Below are positions 28,117 through 38,102 of a stretch of 64,000 nt of DNA, piece after piece. The stretch's first letter is position 1; the number at the start of each line of letters is the position of its first letter. Under the pieces are notes generated by a model. That model was not told where the DNA came from. It did no database searches and saw nothing but the letters and a program-made list of their open reading frames with translations. The position numbers and the translations under genes are program-made. The DNA comes from JABWBD01 sp040768665 (GTDB lineage Bacteria > Planctomycetota > Planctomycetia > Pirellulales > Thermoguttaceae), in assembly GCA_040768665.1 (NCBI GenBank), contig JAXGMN010000042.1:54018-118017 (forward strand), in the 5' to 3' direction.

Positions 28117-28314
28117 TCACACTGCCCGGACGCTCTCTGCCCGCGGACCTTTCGGACCGCGTCCTTCCTCGTACTCGACGGTCTGGCCGACGCGAAGATC
28201 TTCGATCTTCCCATCTTCGACGGCCGAGTGATGGAAGAACAGGTCGCCCTTGTCTCCCTGGATGAAGCCAAAACCTTTGTCTGCAATCAGCTTCCTGATT
28301 GTACCCTGCGGCAT
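28117..28314 (-). CDS. Cold-shock domain protein (65 aa)
   Basis: A single OB-fold nucleic-acid-binding protein of CspA type. The RNP motifs are recognisable as KGFGFI and DLFFHHSAV, followed by VGQTVEYEEGRGPKGPRAES. The ATG at 28314 (MPQGTIRKL) has GAGGAG upstream; an in-frame GTG three codons earlier is less likely. It probably acts as an RNA chaperone. The approximately 300-nt region upstream carries no gene and may hold a long leader, as is common for cold-shock genes. Confidence 0.93.
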   Translation of the reverse strand: MPQGTIRKLIADKGFGFIQGDKGDLFFHHSAVEDGKIEDLRVGQTVEYEEGRGPKGPRAESVRAV

Positions 28315-28620
28315 ATCTGCCACTCCTCAACAAAAAGAAACACAAACAACGCACCGCGTATTGCCACCGCGGCCCCGTTCCCGCGACGACAATAACGGTA
28401 AAACTTAGAAGGAGATGGCTAACCGCAATCGGAGACAGGTGCCTTCAGCGAGGACGCCGCTACGCAAACGCAGTTTACGGAGAAGGAGAACTCCATCGAG
28501 TTTTCGGGGCTCACATCTTTAGCCACCACCCTTCATAGCAGCAAAGTATACCATTACGGGTATTATTTACAATAGCTGAAAATCTTTTATCCGTAGAGGG
28601 GTAAGGGTTGCTAAGGCGGG

Positions 28621-30414
28621 TCAGCCGGTGAAGTACAGGTAAGCCGCCAAAATCGCCGCCAGCACCGCCGCGGTGCCCAAGACATCAATCCAGTTCCAAC
28701 TGCTCCGCGTTCTGCGGCGATCCTCTTCTGAGAGGGTGCCGAACGTCAGCCCCTGCAGCTTTTCCACTGGTGGGGGCGATGTCACATAGCTTACCCCCAC
28801 TAGAACAACGATACTGACAAAGAAGATCAGGAGGCTGTAGTACTGGAAGTAAAGGTTGTTGACGATCCACAGGAAAGACCCCTCCGGATACCCCCCTTCG
28901 TAACCAGCCACCGCAAGGGCGACAGGAGTATCGACCGCCAATCGGAACAGTCCCAGCAGGAAGCCCACCACCAAGGCCGCAAGACATCCCTTCGCATTGA
29001 GCCGCTTGTTGAATACACCGAAGAAGAAGACGACAAAGATCGGCGGGGCCAGATAGCCTTGGACCGACTGTAGGTAGTCGTACAGCCCCCGCGATCCCTG
29101 GATCACCGGGATCCAGAGAATCCCGACGACGACCAGCACCGCCGTGGCGACACGCCCGATCCATACGAGCCGGTCCTGGCTTGCGCCGGGGCGGAACTTC
29201 TGGTAAAGGTCCATGGTGAACAACGTCGACGAAGCGTTGAACACACCGGCCAGCGAACTCATCAGCGCCGAGAGCAACCCGGCAACAACGATCCCGCGAA
29301 GCCCTGGCGGCAGAACGCGCTGGACCATCAGCGGGAACGCGGCCTGGGCGTTCTCGGTGACCAACTTGCCGTCGCGGTAGAGGGCCGACCGCAACGCCTC
29401 GTTCTGGCCGCTTTCGGCCAGGGCGAAACAGATCATTCCCGGCACGATGAACAGGAAGACGGGCAGCAGCTTGAGCATTCCGGCGAAGATTGTGCCGCGG
29501 CGGGCTTGCTGCTCGTTGCGGCCGGCCAGCGCTCGCTGCACGATGTACTGATCGGTGCACCAGTACCACAGTCCGATGATGGGAGCGCAAAAGAGCATGC
29601 CCAGCCAGGGATAGTTGCCGTTGAAGTACCACGCCTGGCGGACGATGTGGCCGTCAGCGGCTCGCTCGATCACCGGCTGCCAGGTGCCCTCGACTCCCGC
29701 GGGGACGAGCGGCTTCCACAGATTGAACATGGTCGAGCCACAGATCTCCCGCAATTCCTGCCATCCGCCCAGCGCGCCGAGCCCGAACACGGTCACCAGC
29801 AAAGAACCGAGGATCAGGACGATCGTCTGCAGCGTTTCCGTGTAGGCCACCGCCCGCAACCCGCCGAGCACGGTGTAGAGCCCGGTAAGAACGATCACCA
29901 GAACCGAACCGATCCAGAAGCTGTTCAACTCGATGCCGGGGAGGCTCAGTCGCAGTTCGGGCAGGAGCGTGTCGAACACGATTCCGCCGGCGAAGATGCC
30001 CACCGCAATCTTCGTGAGGACGTACGCGACCAGCGAGATGATCGAGAGCATGTAGCGTGAAGACGCCGAGAACCGCTTTTCAAGGAACTCGGGCATCGTG
30101 AAGACGAGCGAACGCATGTAGAACGGGACCATGACCCAGCCCAATACGAGCACGCACCAGGCGTGGAGTTCATAGTGGGCCATCGCCACCCCGTCGGTAC
30201 ATCCCGACCCCGCGAGACCGACCAGGTGTTCGGAACCGATGTTCGAGGAGAAGATCGACGCGCCGACGATGAACCAGCCTAGGTTCCGGCCGGCGAGAAA
30301 GTAGTCGTCGGTCGTGTCTTTGCCCTTCAGGATCACCCACCAGGCGAGTCCCAGCAACACGCCAAAGTATCCGCCGATTGCGATCCAGTCGACCGCGTGG
30401 AGAGTGCTCTCCAT
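28621..30414 (-). CDS. Sodium/solute symporter (SSS family)
   Basis: An integral membrane transporter of 597 aa with about 14 hydrophobic segments. Family features include DYFLAGRNLGWFIVGASIFSSNIGSEHLVGLAGSG near residues 38-72 and TGLYTVLGGLRAVAYTETLQ, the SSS signature region. GLLSALMSSLAGVFNASSTLF contains the serines that place the sodium site. It resembles SGLT-like sugar symporters. In a region rich in exported carbohydrate enzymes, sugar uptake driven by sodium is a reasonable guess. The ATG at 30414 has GAGGA just upstream. Confidence 0.9.
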   Translation of the reverse strand: MESTLHAVDWIAIGGYFGVLLGLAWWVILKGKDTTDDYFLAGRNLGWFIVGASIFSSNIGSEHLVGLAGSGCTDGVAMAHYELHAWCVLVLGWVMVPFYMRSLVFTMPEFLEKRFSASSRYMLSIISLVAYVLTKIAVGIFAGGIVFDTLLPELRLSLPGIELNSFWIGSVLVIVLTGLYTVLGGLRAVAYTETLQTIVLILGSLLVTVFGLGALGGWQELREICGSTMFNLWKPLVPAGVEGTWQPVIERAADGHIVRQAWYFNGNYPWLGMLFCAPIIGLWYWCTDQYIVQRALAGRNEQQARRGTIFAGMLKLLPVFLFIVPGMICFALAESGQNEALRSALYRDGKLVTENAQAAFPLMVQRVLPPGLRGIVVAGLLSALMSSLAGVFNASSTLFTMDLYQKFRPGASQDRLVWIGRVATAVLVVVGILWIPVIQGSRGLYDYLQSVQGYLAPPIFVVFFFGVFNKRLNAKGCLAALVVGFLLGLFRLAVDTPVALAVAGYEGGYPEGSFLWIVNNLYFQYYSLLIFFVSIVVLVGVSYVTSPPPVEKLQGLTFGTLSEEDRRRTRSSWNWIDVLGTAAVLAAILAAYLYFTG

Positions 30415-30578
30415 AGGATGTCCTCGAGTCTTTCGTGGAGAGAAAGGTTCAAGCCGTCAAAACGAGCAGGTCCCATTCTAGTCTGGCCAGGGACCGCGTC
30501 CAAGCCGAGGAGCCGGGGCTGGGGAGGTGAAAACACGGGCATGCCGTCGGCTTGCCGGGCTTCCGCTCTTGCTGCTTG

Positions 30579-31754
30579 TCAGCGAACCAGCATGGCCTTC
30601 ATCCAAGCGTAAACGGTATCGCCGATCTGCTGGTAGCCCGACGCGGCCGGGTGGACGCCGTTGTTCAAGCGAACCGCGTCGGATTCGGCATGAGCATTCC
30701 GGCGGCTGGTAGCCGTGGGATAATTGTGCAGGCAGTCGAGATTGACCTGCGTTGGAACCAGGTAAATCCTTTCCGCCTCACGGTTTCCGTAACGTTCGAT
30801 CATCCGCTCGACGAGCCGATGCTGGTTTCGCTTGTACTGCCAGCGCGTTTGACCGGTCTTGTAGTTGGCGCCGAACGCATCCTGCGTGGCGGCCGGGGGA
30901 ACCGGCAGCATAACGCCCAGTCGGGTCTCGGCCGACGCGGCGCCGACCATTGCCAGCAGCAGATCGTAGTTGGCCAGCATCGTATCGATCGTCTCTTCGA
31001 GCGTGTCGTCGGTGGCCGCGAAGACGTCGTTCGGCCCCAGGAGAATCGTGACGAAATCAGGCGATTTTTCTGCCTGAATGTCCTCGAGGTACTTAGCGAA
31101 ATCGAGCTTCCTGCCGCCGTCCGGGGTCTGGTAAAGAAAAGGGCTGCCTCGCTTTTTGGAGTCGCCCTCGCGTGCAAAGCCGGTGTAATGCGTTGCGAAT
31201 CGCAGCGCGGTCCAGCCGCCGTAGCCCTCGTGGCGGTTCTCCGGCGGCCGGCCTTCGGGATTGTGCGAGCCGATCAGTTTGACTTGCGGACTGCCGGGCT
31301 GTCCTGAGAGGTCCAGTAACCGCTGCGAGTACACGGACGCGTGGGTCAGGCTGTCGCCGATCAACAGTGCAGTGACCGAGCGGCCCTCGCCCGCATCAGC
31401 CGGGACCACCTCAAGCTTCGACGATGCTCTGGCGAGCAACTGATTCTGGCCGTCCCGCACTTCGACTTGCAGCGGATAGCTGCCGGCATCGTCCTGCGAG
31501 GGCGTGTAGGTCCATCGCTCCGACTGCTGAATCCCCTTTGGACAAGTAACATCAAAGACATAGTCGTCCGGATCGACGACGAGCACGACGTTGTCGAAGT
31601 AGAGGTTCATCTCGATGCCGGGCACGGCGTGGATCACCGGCGGCAGCAGCAGGCGGACCGGCCCGGGCAAAGCCGGCTCTTTTTCGGTAGCGCCGGCCAG
31701 AGAACCGAGCAAGAACAGCAGCAGGGTGGTGAGCATTGGTTCGAGTTTCCGCAT
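30579..31754 (-). CDS. Secreted SGNH/GDSL-type hydrolase
   Basis: A signal peptide (LTTLLLFLLGSLAGATE) precedes an immunoglobulin-like or beta-sandwich domain (residues 35-125: YTPSQDDAGSYPLQVEVRDG). The SGNH hydrolase domain follows: GDSL block LLIGDSLTHASVY, glycine block EGYGGWTA, block III LGPNDVFA (asparagine) and the terminal NNGVHPAASGYQQIGD with catalytic histidine. Such enzymes deacetylate polysaccharides. The ATG at 31754 has AGGAG 7 nt upstream. Confidence 0.83.
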   Translation of the reverse strand: MRKLEPMLTTLLLFLLGSLAGATEKEPALPGPVRLLLPPVIHAVPGIEMNLYFDNVVLVVDPDDYVFDVTCPKGIQQSERWTYTPSQDDAGSYPLQVEVRDGQNQLLARASSKLEVVPADAGEGRSVTALLIGDSLTHASVYSQRLLDLSGQPGSPQVKLIGSHNPEGRPPENRHEGYGGWTALRFATHYTGFAREGDSKKRGSPFLYQTPDGGRKLDFAKYLEDIQAEKSPDFVTILLGPNDVFAATDDTLEETIDTMLANYDLLLAMVGAASAETRLGVMLPVPPAATQDAFGANYKTGQTRWQYKRNQHRLVERMIERYGNREAERIYLVPTQVNLDCLHNYPTATSRRNAHAESDAVRLNNGVHPAASGYQQIGDTVYAWMKAMLVR

Positions 31755-32042
31755 GGCTGTACTCCTGAGCATGGCGACATCGCTGGGCGGGGGGCGAAGC
31801 TTGGAAGCCTTCGCCGCCTGATCTAAACTCCTGATTGTCAGCAGGTTGCGGCGCGCGGGCGGGTCCCCCCGCGCCCGCAGCTTGCGCTTTCCAAGCCGGT
31901 AGAAAGGGCTATACTACTCATAAGAATTCCTTTATGGCGGCTAGCCACGTCGGTTAGGAGCGTGCGAACCAACAGCGCCACCGGGGTGAGCCAACCGTTG
32001 TGCTCTCCGATCCGCCGCGAAGGTCTTACTACTTTAGGAAAC

Positions 32043-33020
32043 ATGAGCGAACAAGGAAAGCCAGACCGTTGGTCCGACCTGCTGTCCGAGCTGGGAATTG
32101 AGCTTCCCGCTGCCCCCCCCTCTCCCGAGCCAGTCGAAGAACAGGTCCGAGCGGTTGAGCCCGAGCGAACGGCTCCCGCACCGCGGCCGAAGTCGAGCCA
32201 CCATGCCCCTCCTCGCGAGTCGCGGCAATCACCGCAGGATTGGCTGCGCTTGGCTGCCGATCTGGGCGTTGCCATGCCCGAGGAGGGACTGTTGCTTGCA
32301 GCGCCGGTCAAACCAGAGACTCCGAATGAGCCTGCTGAGGCAGCCGCTCCGGAAATCGACTTCTGGCCGCCCGAGGCCGCGAGCCCCTCGGACGCTCGTG
32401 AGTCGCTTGCGGAAGCGGAAATGGCGCTTGAGGATCTGGACCAATGGGACGCAGAGGGCGATACCCGCCAGCAGCCGGAAGAAGAGCCCGAAAGGGGACT
32501 CCGCCGTCGCCGCAAGCGCCGGCGGAAGACTCGCCGCCCCGGCGACAGATCGCTGGTCTCCGATGAACGGGAGGAGGATGACGAGCGACCGGATTTCCTC
32601 GAGGCCGAGGCCGTAGAAATCATCGAAGAGGAAGTTGAAGAGTTGACCGTCGAGCCGGAGGAAGAAGAGACCGCCGGGGAGGCGCAGAAACGTTCGAAAC
32701 GCCGGCGTCGCCGCCGGTCGAGCCGCAAGAAAGAGACCCGCGAAACCGACAGCCTCGATCGCGCGGAGTCGCCCGTCACCGGGGAAGCCGAGGAAGATGA
32801 CTTCGAGGCGGACGAGATCGAAGACGACGTCGACGAGGACGTGGTCGGGGTGCGAGAAGGCCGCCGCCGCGAGAAGCGATTGCATCGAGGCATTCCCAGT
32901 TGGAAAGAGGCCATTGATGTGATCATTTCCGCGAACATGGAGTCGCGGTCGAAACGTCCGGACCGAGGCGGACGCGGACGCGGCGGCCGAAATCGCGGAC
33001 AGCGCGACCGCAACGGCTGA
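32043..33020 (+). CDS. Low-complexity charged protein upstream of mfd (325 aa)
   Basis: The frame starts MSEQGKPDRWSDLLSELGIE with AGGAAAC upstream. Most of the protein is disordered: alternating acidic runs (EEEVEELTVEPEEEETAGE) and very basic runs (RRRRKRRRKTR, KRRRRRRSSRK). The C-terminus has one ordered segment (RGIPSWKEAIDVIISANMES) followed by an RGG-rich tail (RGGRGRGGRNRGQRDRNG). This suggests RNA or ribosome association, but no known domain is seen. It is 54 nt upstream of mfd on the same strand and likely co-transcribed with it. Confidence 0.7.
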   Translation: MSEQGKPDRWSDLLSELGIELPAAPPSPEPVEEQVRAVEPERTAPAPRPKSSHHAPPRESRQSPQDWLRLAADLGVAMPEEGLLLAAPVKPETPNEPAEAAAPEIDFWPPEAASPSDARESLAEAEMALEDLDQWDAEGDTRQQPEEEPERGLRRRRKRRRKTRRPGDRSLVSDEREEDDERPDFLEAEAVEIIEEEVEELTVEPEEEETAGEAQKRSKRRRRRRSSRKKETRETDSLDRAESPVTGEAEEDDFEADEIEDDVDEDVVGVREGRRREKRLHRGIPSWKEAIDVIISANMESRSKRPDRGGRGRGGRNRGQRDRNG

Positions 33021-33074
33021 GCCGGGGCCAGCGGATCCGCTACCGGCCAGCAGACGGCGGGCGGTTGAAGGAAT

Positions 33075-36000
33075 ATGGCTCACGCCGACATCCGCTTGAC
33101 AGTTTCCGATCAGCTTCACGCGCTGCCCGGGAGCCTCGAACAGCACGACGGCTTCTCCGACGTGGTTGCAAGCCTCTTGTCGGGCCATGCGGCCACGCTG
33201 GACGGAGTGTGGGGGTCGTCTTGCGCGCTAGCCGCTGCGGCTCTCTTGCAGCATGCCCCCGCCACATTCGTCGTCGTTTGCCCGCGGCAGGAAGACGTTG
33301 ACTGCTTCATCGACGACCTGTCGCTATTCAGCCTTGTCGAGCCCGAGCGGTTTCCGGCCCGCGAGATCTTCCAGGGCGATCACGCCCTCTTGGACGAGGC
33401 GGTGGGCGACCGAATCCGCCTGCTGAAACTCCTTTTGGCGGATGCGGACCGGCCGAAACTGCTCGTCACGAGCATCCAGAGCCTGTTGCAGGCCGTGCCC
33501 GAGCCGCAATCCCTGGCCCGGCACAACCGCACACTCCGCACGGGCGACGAAGTCGACGTCCAGGAGATCGCTCGCTGGCTGGTCGCCGGCGGCTTCCACC
33601 GTTGTCCCGCCGTGGAACTCCCCGGCGAGTTCTCCCTTCGCGGCGGCATCCTGGACATCTTCGCTGTAGATTGGGACGATCCGATCCGCGTCGAACTGTT
33701 CGGCGATCAGATCGAGTCGATCCGGCGATTCGATGTCGCAACCCAACGCAGCCTGGTGGTCCTTGATCGGGTGGAGATAACCATCCATGGATCCTCTCTG
33801 TCCGAGCAGGGCCACCTGGCCGACTACTTGCCTCCGCAAAGCTGGTTCTTGCTGGTCGAGCCGTCAGAACTCCGCGAGGAAGGCCACAGCTATCTTCACC
33901 GCCTTGAACACGCTACTCAGATGCACACGGTCGAGGCGGTCCTGGACCGAGCCGTTCGATTTCCCTCGGTCACCGCCTCGGCCGTTGCCGCGGGCTCGCT
34001 GGAAACCACCTGCCGGCTCAAAATCGAATCCGTCGAGCACTTCAGCGGCGACATCGCCAAGGTCCGCGGCGAACTCGAGACGGCCGGCGCCGGACAGGAG
34101 GTATTCGTCGTCTGCCAGACGGAAGCCGAAGTCCGTCGGCTGGCCGATCTTTTCGGCGCCACACAGCTTGCCCGCGACGATAGGCTTCACTTCCCCTTGG
34201 GAAACCTCACCAGCGGGTTCCGCCTCGTGCCGGAATCGGTCGTGCTGGTCAGTGCGAGTGAACTTTTCCACCGGACCGACATCCGTCGCCCGGTCCGCCG
34301 CCGGCTCAGCAAAGCGATCGACAGCTTCATGGACCTGCGCGAGGGCGACCTGGTGGTCCACGTGGGCCACGGGATCGGCCGGTACCGCGGAATGTCGCTC
34401 TTGGAAAAAGACCGGCAGGTTGAAGAGCACTTGCTGATCGAGTTTCACGGGGGGACGAAGCTCTACGTGCCCAGTTCGAAGATCGGTCTGGTGCAGAAGT
34501 ACGTGGGCGGAACGAAGAGCCGGCCGACGCTGGCCAGGCTCGGGGGCCGAACCTGGACCCGGCAGAAGAAGACGGTCGAACAAGCCGTGACCGACATGGC
34601 TGCCGACATGCTCGATCTGCAGGCGGCCCGGTCGGCCCGTCCCGGCATCACTTTTCCCGAGGATACGGAGTGGCAGAAAGAGTTTGACGCTTCGTTCCCA
34701 TACCACGAGACGGACGACCAATGGGTTACGATCGAGGCCATCAAGCGCGACATGACGCAGCCCCGGCCGATGGACCGGCTCCTGTGCGGCGACGTGGGGT
34801 TTGGCAAGACGGAACTGGCGATGCGCGCGGCCTTCAAGGCGATCGATGCCGGATTCCAGGTCGCCATGCTGGTGCCGACCACGATCCTGGCCGAGCAGCA
34901 CTATCGCACGTTTTCCGGGCGCATGGCCGAGTTCCCTTTCGAGATTGCCACGCTGTCCCGCTTTTCAACCCGCAAGCGGCAGTCGGAGATCATCGAGCGG
35001 CTGGCCAACGGCTCCATTGACGTGGTGATCGGCACGCACCGGTTGGCCCAGCCGGACGTCCGATTCCAAAACCTGGGCCTGGTGATCATCGACGAGGAGC
35101 AGCGGTTCGGTGTCGAGGTGAAGGAGCAGCTCAAGGCACTGCGGACGACGGTCGACGTGCTGACGATGACCGCCACGCCGATCCCCCGCACGCTTCATAT
35201 GTCGCTGATGGGCCTGCGCGACATCTCGAACCTGCAAACGCCTCCCGAGGAGCGGCTCGCCGTGGAAACCCACGTGACCCGCTTCGACCCGACGATGATC
35301 CGCAACGCGGTGCTTCGCGAGTTGAACCGCAACGGGCAAGTCTTTTTCGTACACAATCGGGTGGCCGACATCGAGGTGCTCGCCCGCCGGCTTCGCCAGA
35401 TCGTGCCGGAAGCGACGCTGGAGATCGGCCATGCCCAGATGGCCGAACATCAGCTCGAAAGGGTGATGCTCGATTTCGTCGATCACCGGTTCGATATCCT
35501 GCTGGCCACGACGATCATCGAGAGCGGGTTGGACATTCCCAACGCCAACACGATTTTCATCGACGAGGCCGATCGCTACGGCCTGGCGGACCTCCACCAG
35601 CTCCGGGGCCGCGTCGGCCGGTACAAGCATCGGGCCTATTGCTACCTGCTGATCGATCCGAACAAGCACGTCGCACCCAATGCGGCCAAACGGCTGCGGG
35701 CGATCGAGGAGTTCAGCGAGCTCGGCGCGGGTTTCGCCATCGCGATGCGGGACCTGGAGATCCGGGGGGCGGGCAATATCCTGGGCACCCAACAGAGCGG
35801 GCACATCGCTCTGGTCGGGTACGAGTTGTACTGCGAATTGCTGGAACGTGCGGTCCGACGGCTACGGCAGCTTCCTCCCCGGACGTCGATCGAAGTCGAC
35901 GTCGACCTGCCGGGCGAAGCGTATCTGCCGCGGAACTATGTGCCCGAAATGCGGCTGAAGATCGACCTCTACCGACGCATGGCCCGCATTTCCATGCCGG

Positions 36001-36311
36001 AGGAACTCAACGATTTCCGAGTCGAGCTGATCGACCGGTTCGGGCCGCCGCCGCCCGCCGTCGAACGGCTTCTTTCGCTGGCCGAGTTGCGGTTCCTGGC
36101 CCATCGATGGCAGATCCGCTCGATCCGCCTGGAGCCGCCCTACGCGGTCTTTGGCTACACCTCCCGCCGGCTGATTCGTGAGTTGGTGGAGCAAAGCCGG
36201 GGCCGACTGCGAGTGGCCGACGAGGTGAGCGCGTATCTTCCGATCGGCGAAGAACTTGCGGCGCCCGATCGCATTCTGGCCCGCGTGAAATCGCTGTTGC
36301 AGGCTGCCTAG
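33075..36311 (+). CDS. mfd: Transcription-repair coupling factor
   Basis: A 1078-residue ATP-dependent translocase that removes stalled RNA polymerase and recruits UvrA. The N-terminal UvrB-like module (FPAREIFQGDHALLDEAVGDR, ELPGEFSLRGGILDIF) is followed by the CarD-like RNA-polymerase interaction domain (LREGDLVVHVGHGIGRYRGM, YVPSSKIGLVQKYVGG). The RecG-like motor has Walker A CGDVGFGKTE near residue 574, DEEQRFGV near 670, MTATPIPRTLHMSLMGLRD and VGRYKHRAYCYLL. The C-terminal D7 domain holds ELIDRFGPPPPAVERLL. The length is slightly shorter than the Escherichia coli protein but all domains are present. Confidence 0.95.
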   Translation: MAHADIRLTVSDQLHALPGSLEQHDGFSDVVASLLSGHAATLDGVWGSSCALAAAALLQHAPATFVVVCPRQEDVDCFIDDLSLFSLVEPERFPAREIFQGDHALLDEAVGDRIRLLKLLLADADRPKLLVTSIQSLLQAVPEPQSLARHNRTLRTGDEVDVQEIARWLVAGGFHRCPAVELPGEFSLRGGILDIFAVDWDDPIRVELFGDQIESIRRFDVATQRSLVVLDRVEITIHGSSLSEQGHLADYLPPQSWFLLVEPSELREEGHSYLHRLEHATQMHTVEAVLDRAVRFPSVTASAVAAGSLETTCRLKIESVEHFSGDIAKVRGELETAGAGQEVFVVCQTEAEVRRLADLFGATQLARDDRLHFPLGNLTSGFRLVPESVVLVSASELFHRTDIRRPVRRRLSKAIDSFMDLREGDLVVHVGHGIGRYRGMSLLEKDRQVEEHLLIEFHGGTKLYVPSSKIGLVQKYVGGTKSRPTLARLGGRTWTRQKKTVEQAVTDMAADMLDLQAARSARPGITFPEDTEWQKEFDASFPYHETDDQWVTIEAIKRDMTQPRPMDRLLCGDVGFGKTELAMRAAFKAIDAGFQVAMLVPTTILAEQHYRTFSGRMAEFPFEIATLSRFSTRKRQSEIIERLANGSIDVVIGTHRLAQPDVRFQNLGLVIIDEEQRFGVEVKEQLKALRTTVDVLTMTATPIPRTLHMSLMGLRDISNLQTPPEERLAVETHVTRFDPTMIRNAVLRELNRNGQVFFVHNRVADIEVLARRLRQIVPEATLEIGHAQMAEHQLERVMLDFVDHRFDILLATTIIESGLDIPNANTIFIDEADRYGLADLHQLRGRVGRYKHRAYCYLLIDPNKHVAPNAAKRLRAIEEFSELGAGFAIAMRDLEIRGAGNILGTQQSGHIALVGYELYCELLERAVRRLRQLPPRTSIEVDVDLPGEAYLPRNYVPEMRLKIDLYRRMARISMPEELNDFRVELIDRFGPPPPAVERLLSLAELRFLAHRWQIRSIRLEPPYAVFGYTSRRLIRELVEQSRGRLRVADEVSAYLPIGEELAAPDRILARVKSLLQAA

Positions 36312-36333
36312 GGCTTCTCTATAATCCGGCCGC

Positions 36334-36421
36334 CTGAAAAAGGGGACTGGCTCCGCAAACCGATACGGTCTGGCTTGAGGGCCGTGAGAACGCTTTGCGG
36401 TGCCTGTCCCCTTTTTCAGGC
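36334..36421. repeat. REP-like palindrome (GGGGACAGGCACC family)
   Basis: GAAAAAGGGGACTGGCTCCG on the left is mirrored by CGGTGCCTGTCCCCTTTTTC on the right. It lies between mfd and the parvulin gene and may influence termination of mfd. Confidence 0.6.
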
Positions 36422-36483
36422 GGTTGAATCGGGATCGCGATGCCCCAGGACCAATTCTCACCTCAAACGGCGGAACGGACTCC

Positions 36484-37968
36484 GTGCAGCGCCTGGCCAA
36501 TCCACTCCTCTTCGTATCGGTGGTGATTGCCGCGGGTTTCGGCGGAAAGAACGCTGCGGGACAGGCCTGGCAGTCTGACACCGCTGCGGCGGTTCCGTAT
36601 CCATCCGCGTATGGACAGCCGGCTGTCCCTTCGCCTCCGCAAGCGCCGGACGCGGTCACGCGTCCCGAGTCGTGGCCTGGTATGCCGGCCGGTCCTGGTT
36701 TCACTCCTGCGGGCGGCAATTTCGGGACTGAGATGCCGGCAGCGGCGACTGCGGGCATGTATCCTCAGGTTCCGCAGGGCGGCGGCGGTGAGGATGCCCC
36801 CGATGCGGTGCCCTGGGTCAATCCACTGTCGGCCTCCGATGCTCCCACCTATGAAGCCGTTCCGCGGCGCCCGGGCGTACCGGCGGGCCGCGGTCCTTCG
36901 ATGGCTCCGGCGAAACCGCAGCACCCGCCCGCAGACTCGGGTGCGGCTGCCGAGGCCCAGTTCGACACCGGGTCCGAGGTCGTCGCCGAATTGGAGCTTT
37001 GCGAGGGGGCTCAACCGCTGGCCACCGTCGGTTCCGCCTGGATACTCGCCGGAGAAATCTTGGGATCGGTCAACGACATCCTCAAGATGAACGCAGATCG
37101 CATTCCCAAAGGCCAACTGGAAGAGCAGCGGAACCTGCTGATCCGACAGAAGCTTACGGAACGGATTCAAACCAAGCTGATCTACCAGGATGCACGACGG
37201 ACCATCCCCGAAGAGAACTACCCGATGATCGAGGAGAAGCTGGGCGAGTTCTTCGCGGAGAAGGAACTACCGGCGCTCATGAAGCGAGCCAGCGCAACAT
37301 CTCCGCAGGACCTCGAAGCACGATTGCAGGCCCTCGGCACTTCGGTCGGCCAAGAAAAACGCGCCTTCATGGAGCGCGCGCTGGCCCAGCAGTGGGTGCA
37401 GGAGCAGGTCAAAACGAACGAAGAGATCAGCCACGAGCAAATGCTCGCCTACTATCACGGACACCTGGCGGACTATGAATATCCCGCCCAGGCCCGCTGG
37501 GAACAATTGATGGTCCGGTTTTCCAGCCATCCGGACAAGCAAGCGGCCCACGCGGCAATCGCCGAGATGGGCAACCAGGTGCTCCGCGGTGTTCCGCTGG
37601 CTGAAGTGGCGAAAGCCCGCTCGGAAGGGCCTTTGGCCAAAGAGGGAGGCCAGCGAGACTGGACTTCCAAAGGAAGTCTGGTCTCCAAAGTCCTCGACGA
37701 CGCGATTTTCGGGCTGCCGGTCGGTCGGCTCAGCAGGATCATCGAGGACGAGCAAGGCCTGCACATCGTTCGCGTCATCGAGCGGAAAGAAGCCGGACGA
37801 ACGCCTTTTCTGGAGGCCCAGGTCGGAATTCGCGAGAAGATCCGCGAGCAGCGGCGCCGCGACAAGCTCGAAGAGTATCTCGCCCGTCTGAAGGAAGAGA
37901 TCCCGGTCTGGACCGTATTCGATGATCCGCAAACGGCCAGCTCGATGGCTGGTTCTCTGTCACGGTAG
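36484..37968 (+). CDS. Peptidyl-prolyl isomerase, parvulin (PpiC/SurA-like)
   Basis: An exported folding factor of 494 aa if the GTG at 36484 is used. Its N-terminus ANPLLFVSVVIAAGFGGKNAAGQ is a signal peptide. A proline- and glycine-rich linker (residues 35-155) precedes a SurA-like helical domain (ILAGEILGSVNDILKMNADR, RRTIPEENYPMIEEKLGEFF). The parvulin domain is ARWEQLMVRFSSH, GGQRDWTSKGSLV and SRIIEDEQGLHIVRVIERKE. It probably assists outer-membrane or periplasmic protein folding. The start is not certain because no strong ribosome binding site is visible. Confidence 0.82.
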   Translation: MQRLANPLLFVSVVIAAGFGGKNAAGQAWQSDTAAAVPYPSAYGQPAVPSPPQAPDAVTRPESWPGMPAGPGFTPAGGNFGTEMPAAATAGMYPQVPQGGGGEDAPDAVPWVNPLSASDAPTYEAVPRRPGVPAGRGPSMAPAKPQHPPADSGAAAEAQFDTGSEVVAELELCEGAQPLATVGSAWILAGEILGSVNDILKMNADRIPKGQLEEQRNLLIRQKLTERIQTKLIYQDARRTIPEENYPMIEEKLGEFFAEKELPALMKRASATSPQDLEARLQALGTSVGQEKRAFMERALAQQWVQEQVKTNEEISHEQMLAYYHGHLADYEYPAQARWEQLMVRFSSHPDKQAAHAAIAEMGNQVLRGVPLAEVAKARSEGPLAKEGGQRDWTSKGSLVSKVLDDAIFGLPVGRLSRIIEDEQGLHIVRVIERKEAGRTPFLEAQVGIREKIREQRRRDKLEEYLARLKEEIPVWTVFDDPQTASSMAGSLSR

Positions 37969-38102
37969 GTTCCGCTTGGCGAGCTTGCCGAGCGGGACCT
38001 GGGGCAAGGTTCCCGTTTGTCATTCCTCGAGATCGCACGGATCGAGTTCGCCGAGTCTGCACTGGACGCAAGGTCCCGCTCGGCAAGCGGGACCTACCAG
38101 GC
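37965..38102. repeat. Inverted repeat element GTAGGTCCCGCTTGCCGAGCGGGACC
   Basis: GTAGGTTCCGCTTGGCGAGC near 37968 and GCTCGGCAAGCGGGACCTAC near 38080-38099 form an inverted pair. Each arm is itself partly palindromic (CCCGCTTGCCGAGCGGG). It lies between the converging parvulin and ABC ATPase genes and may terminate both. Confidence 0.6.

Noticed and set aside
31838..33013. A serine/arginine-rich minus-strand frame
   Set aside because: Low-complexity antisense of the charged protein at 32043-33020.
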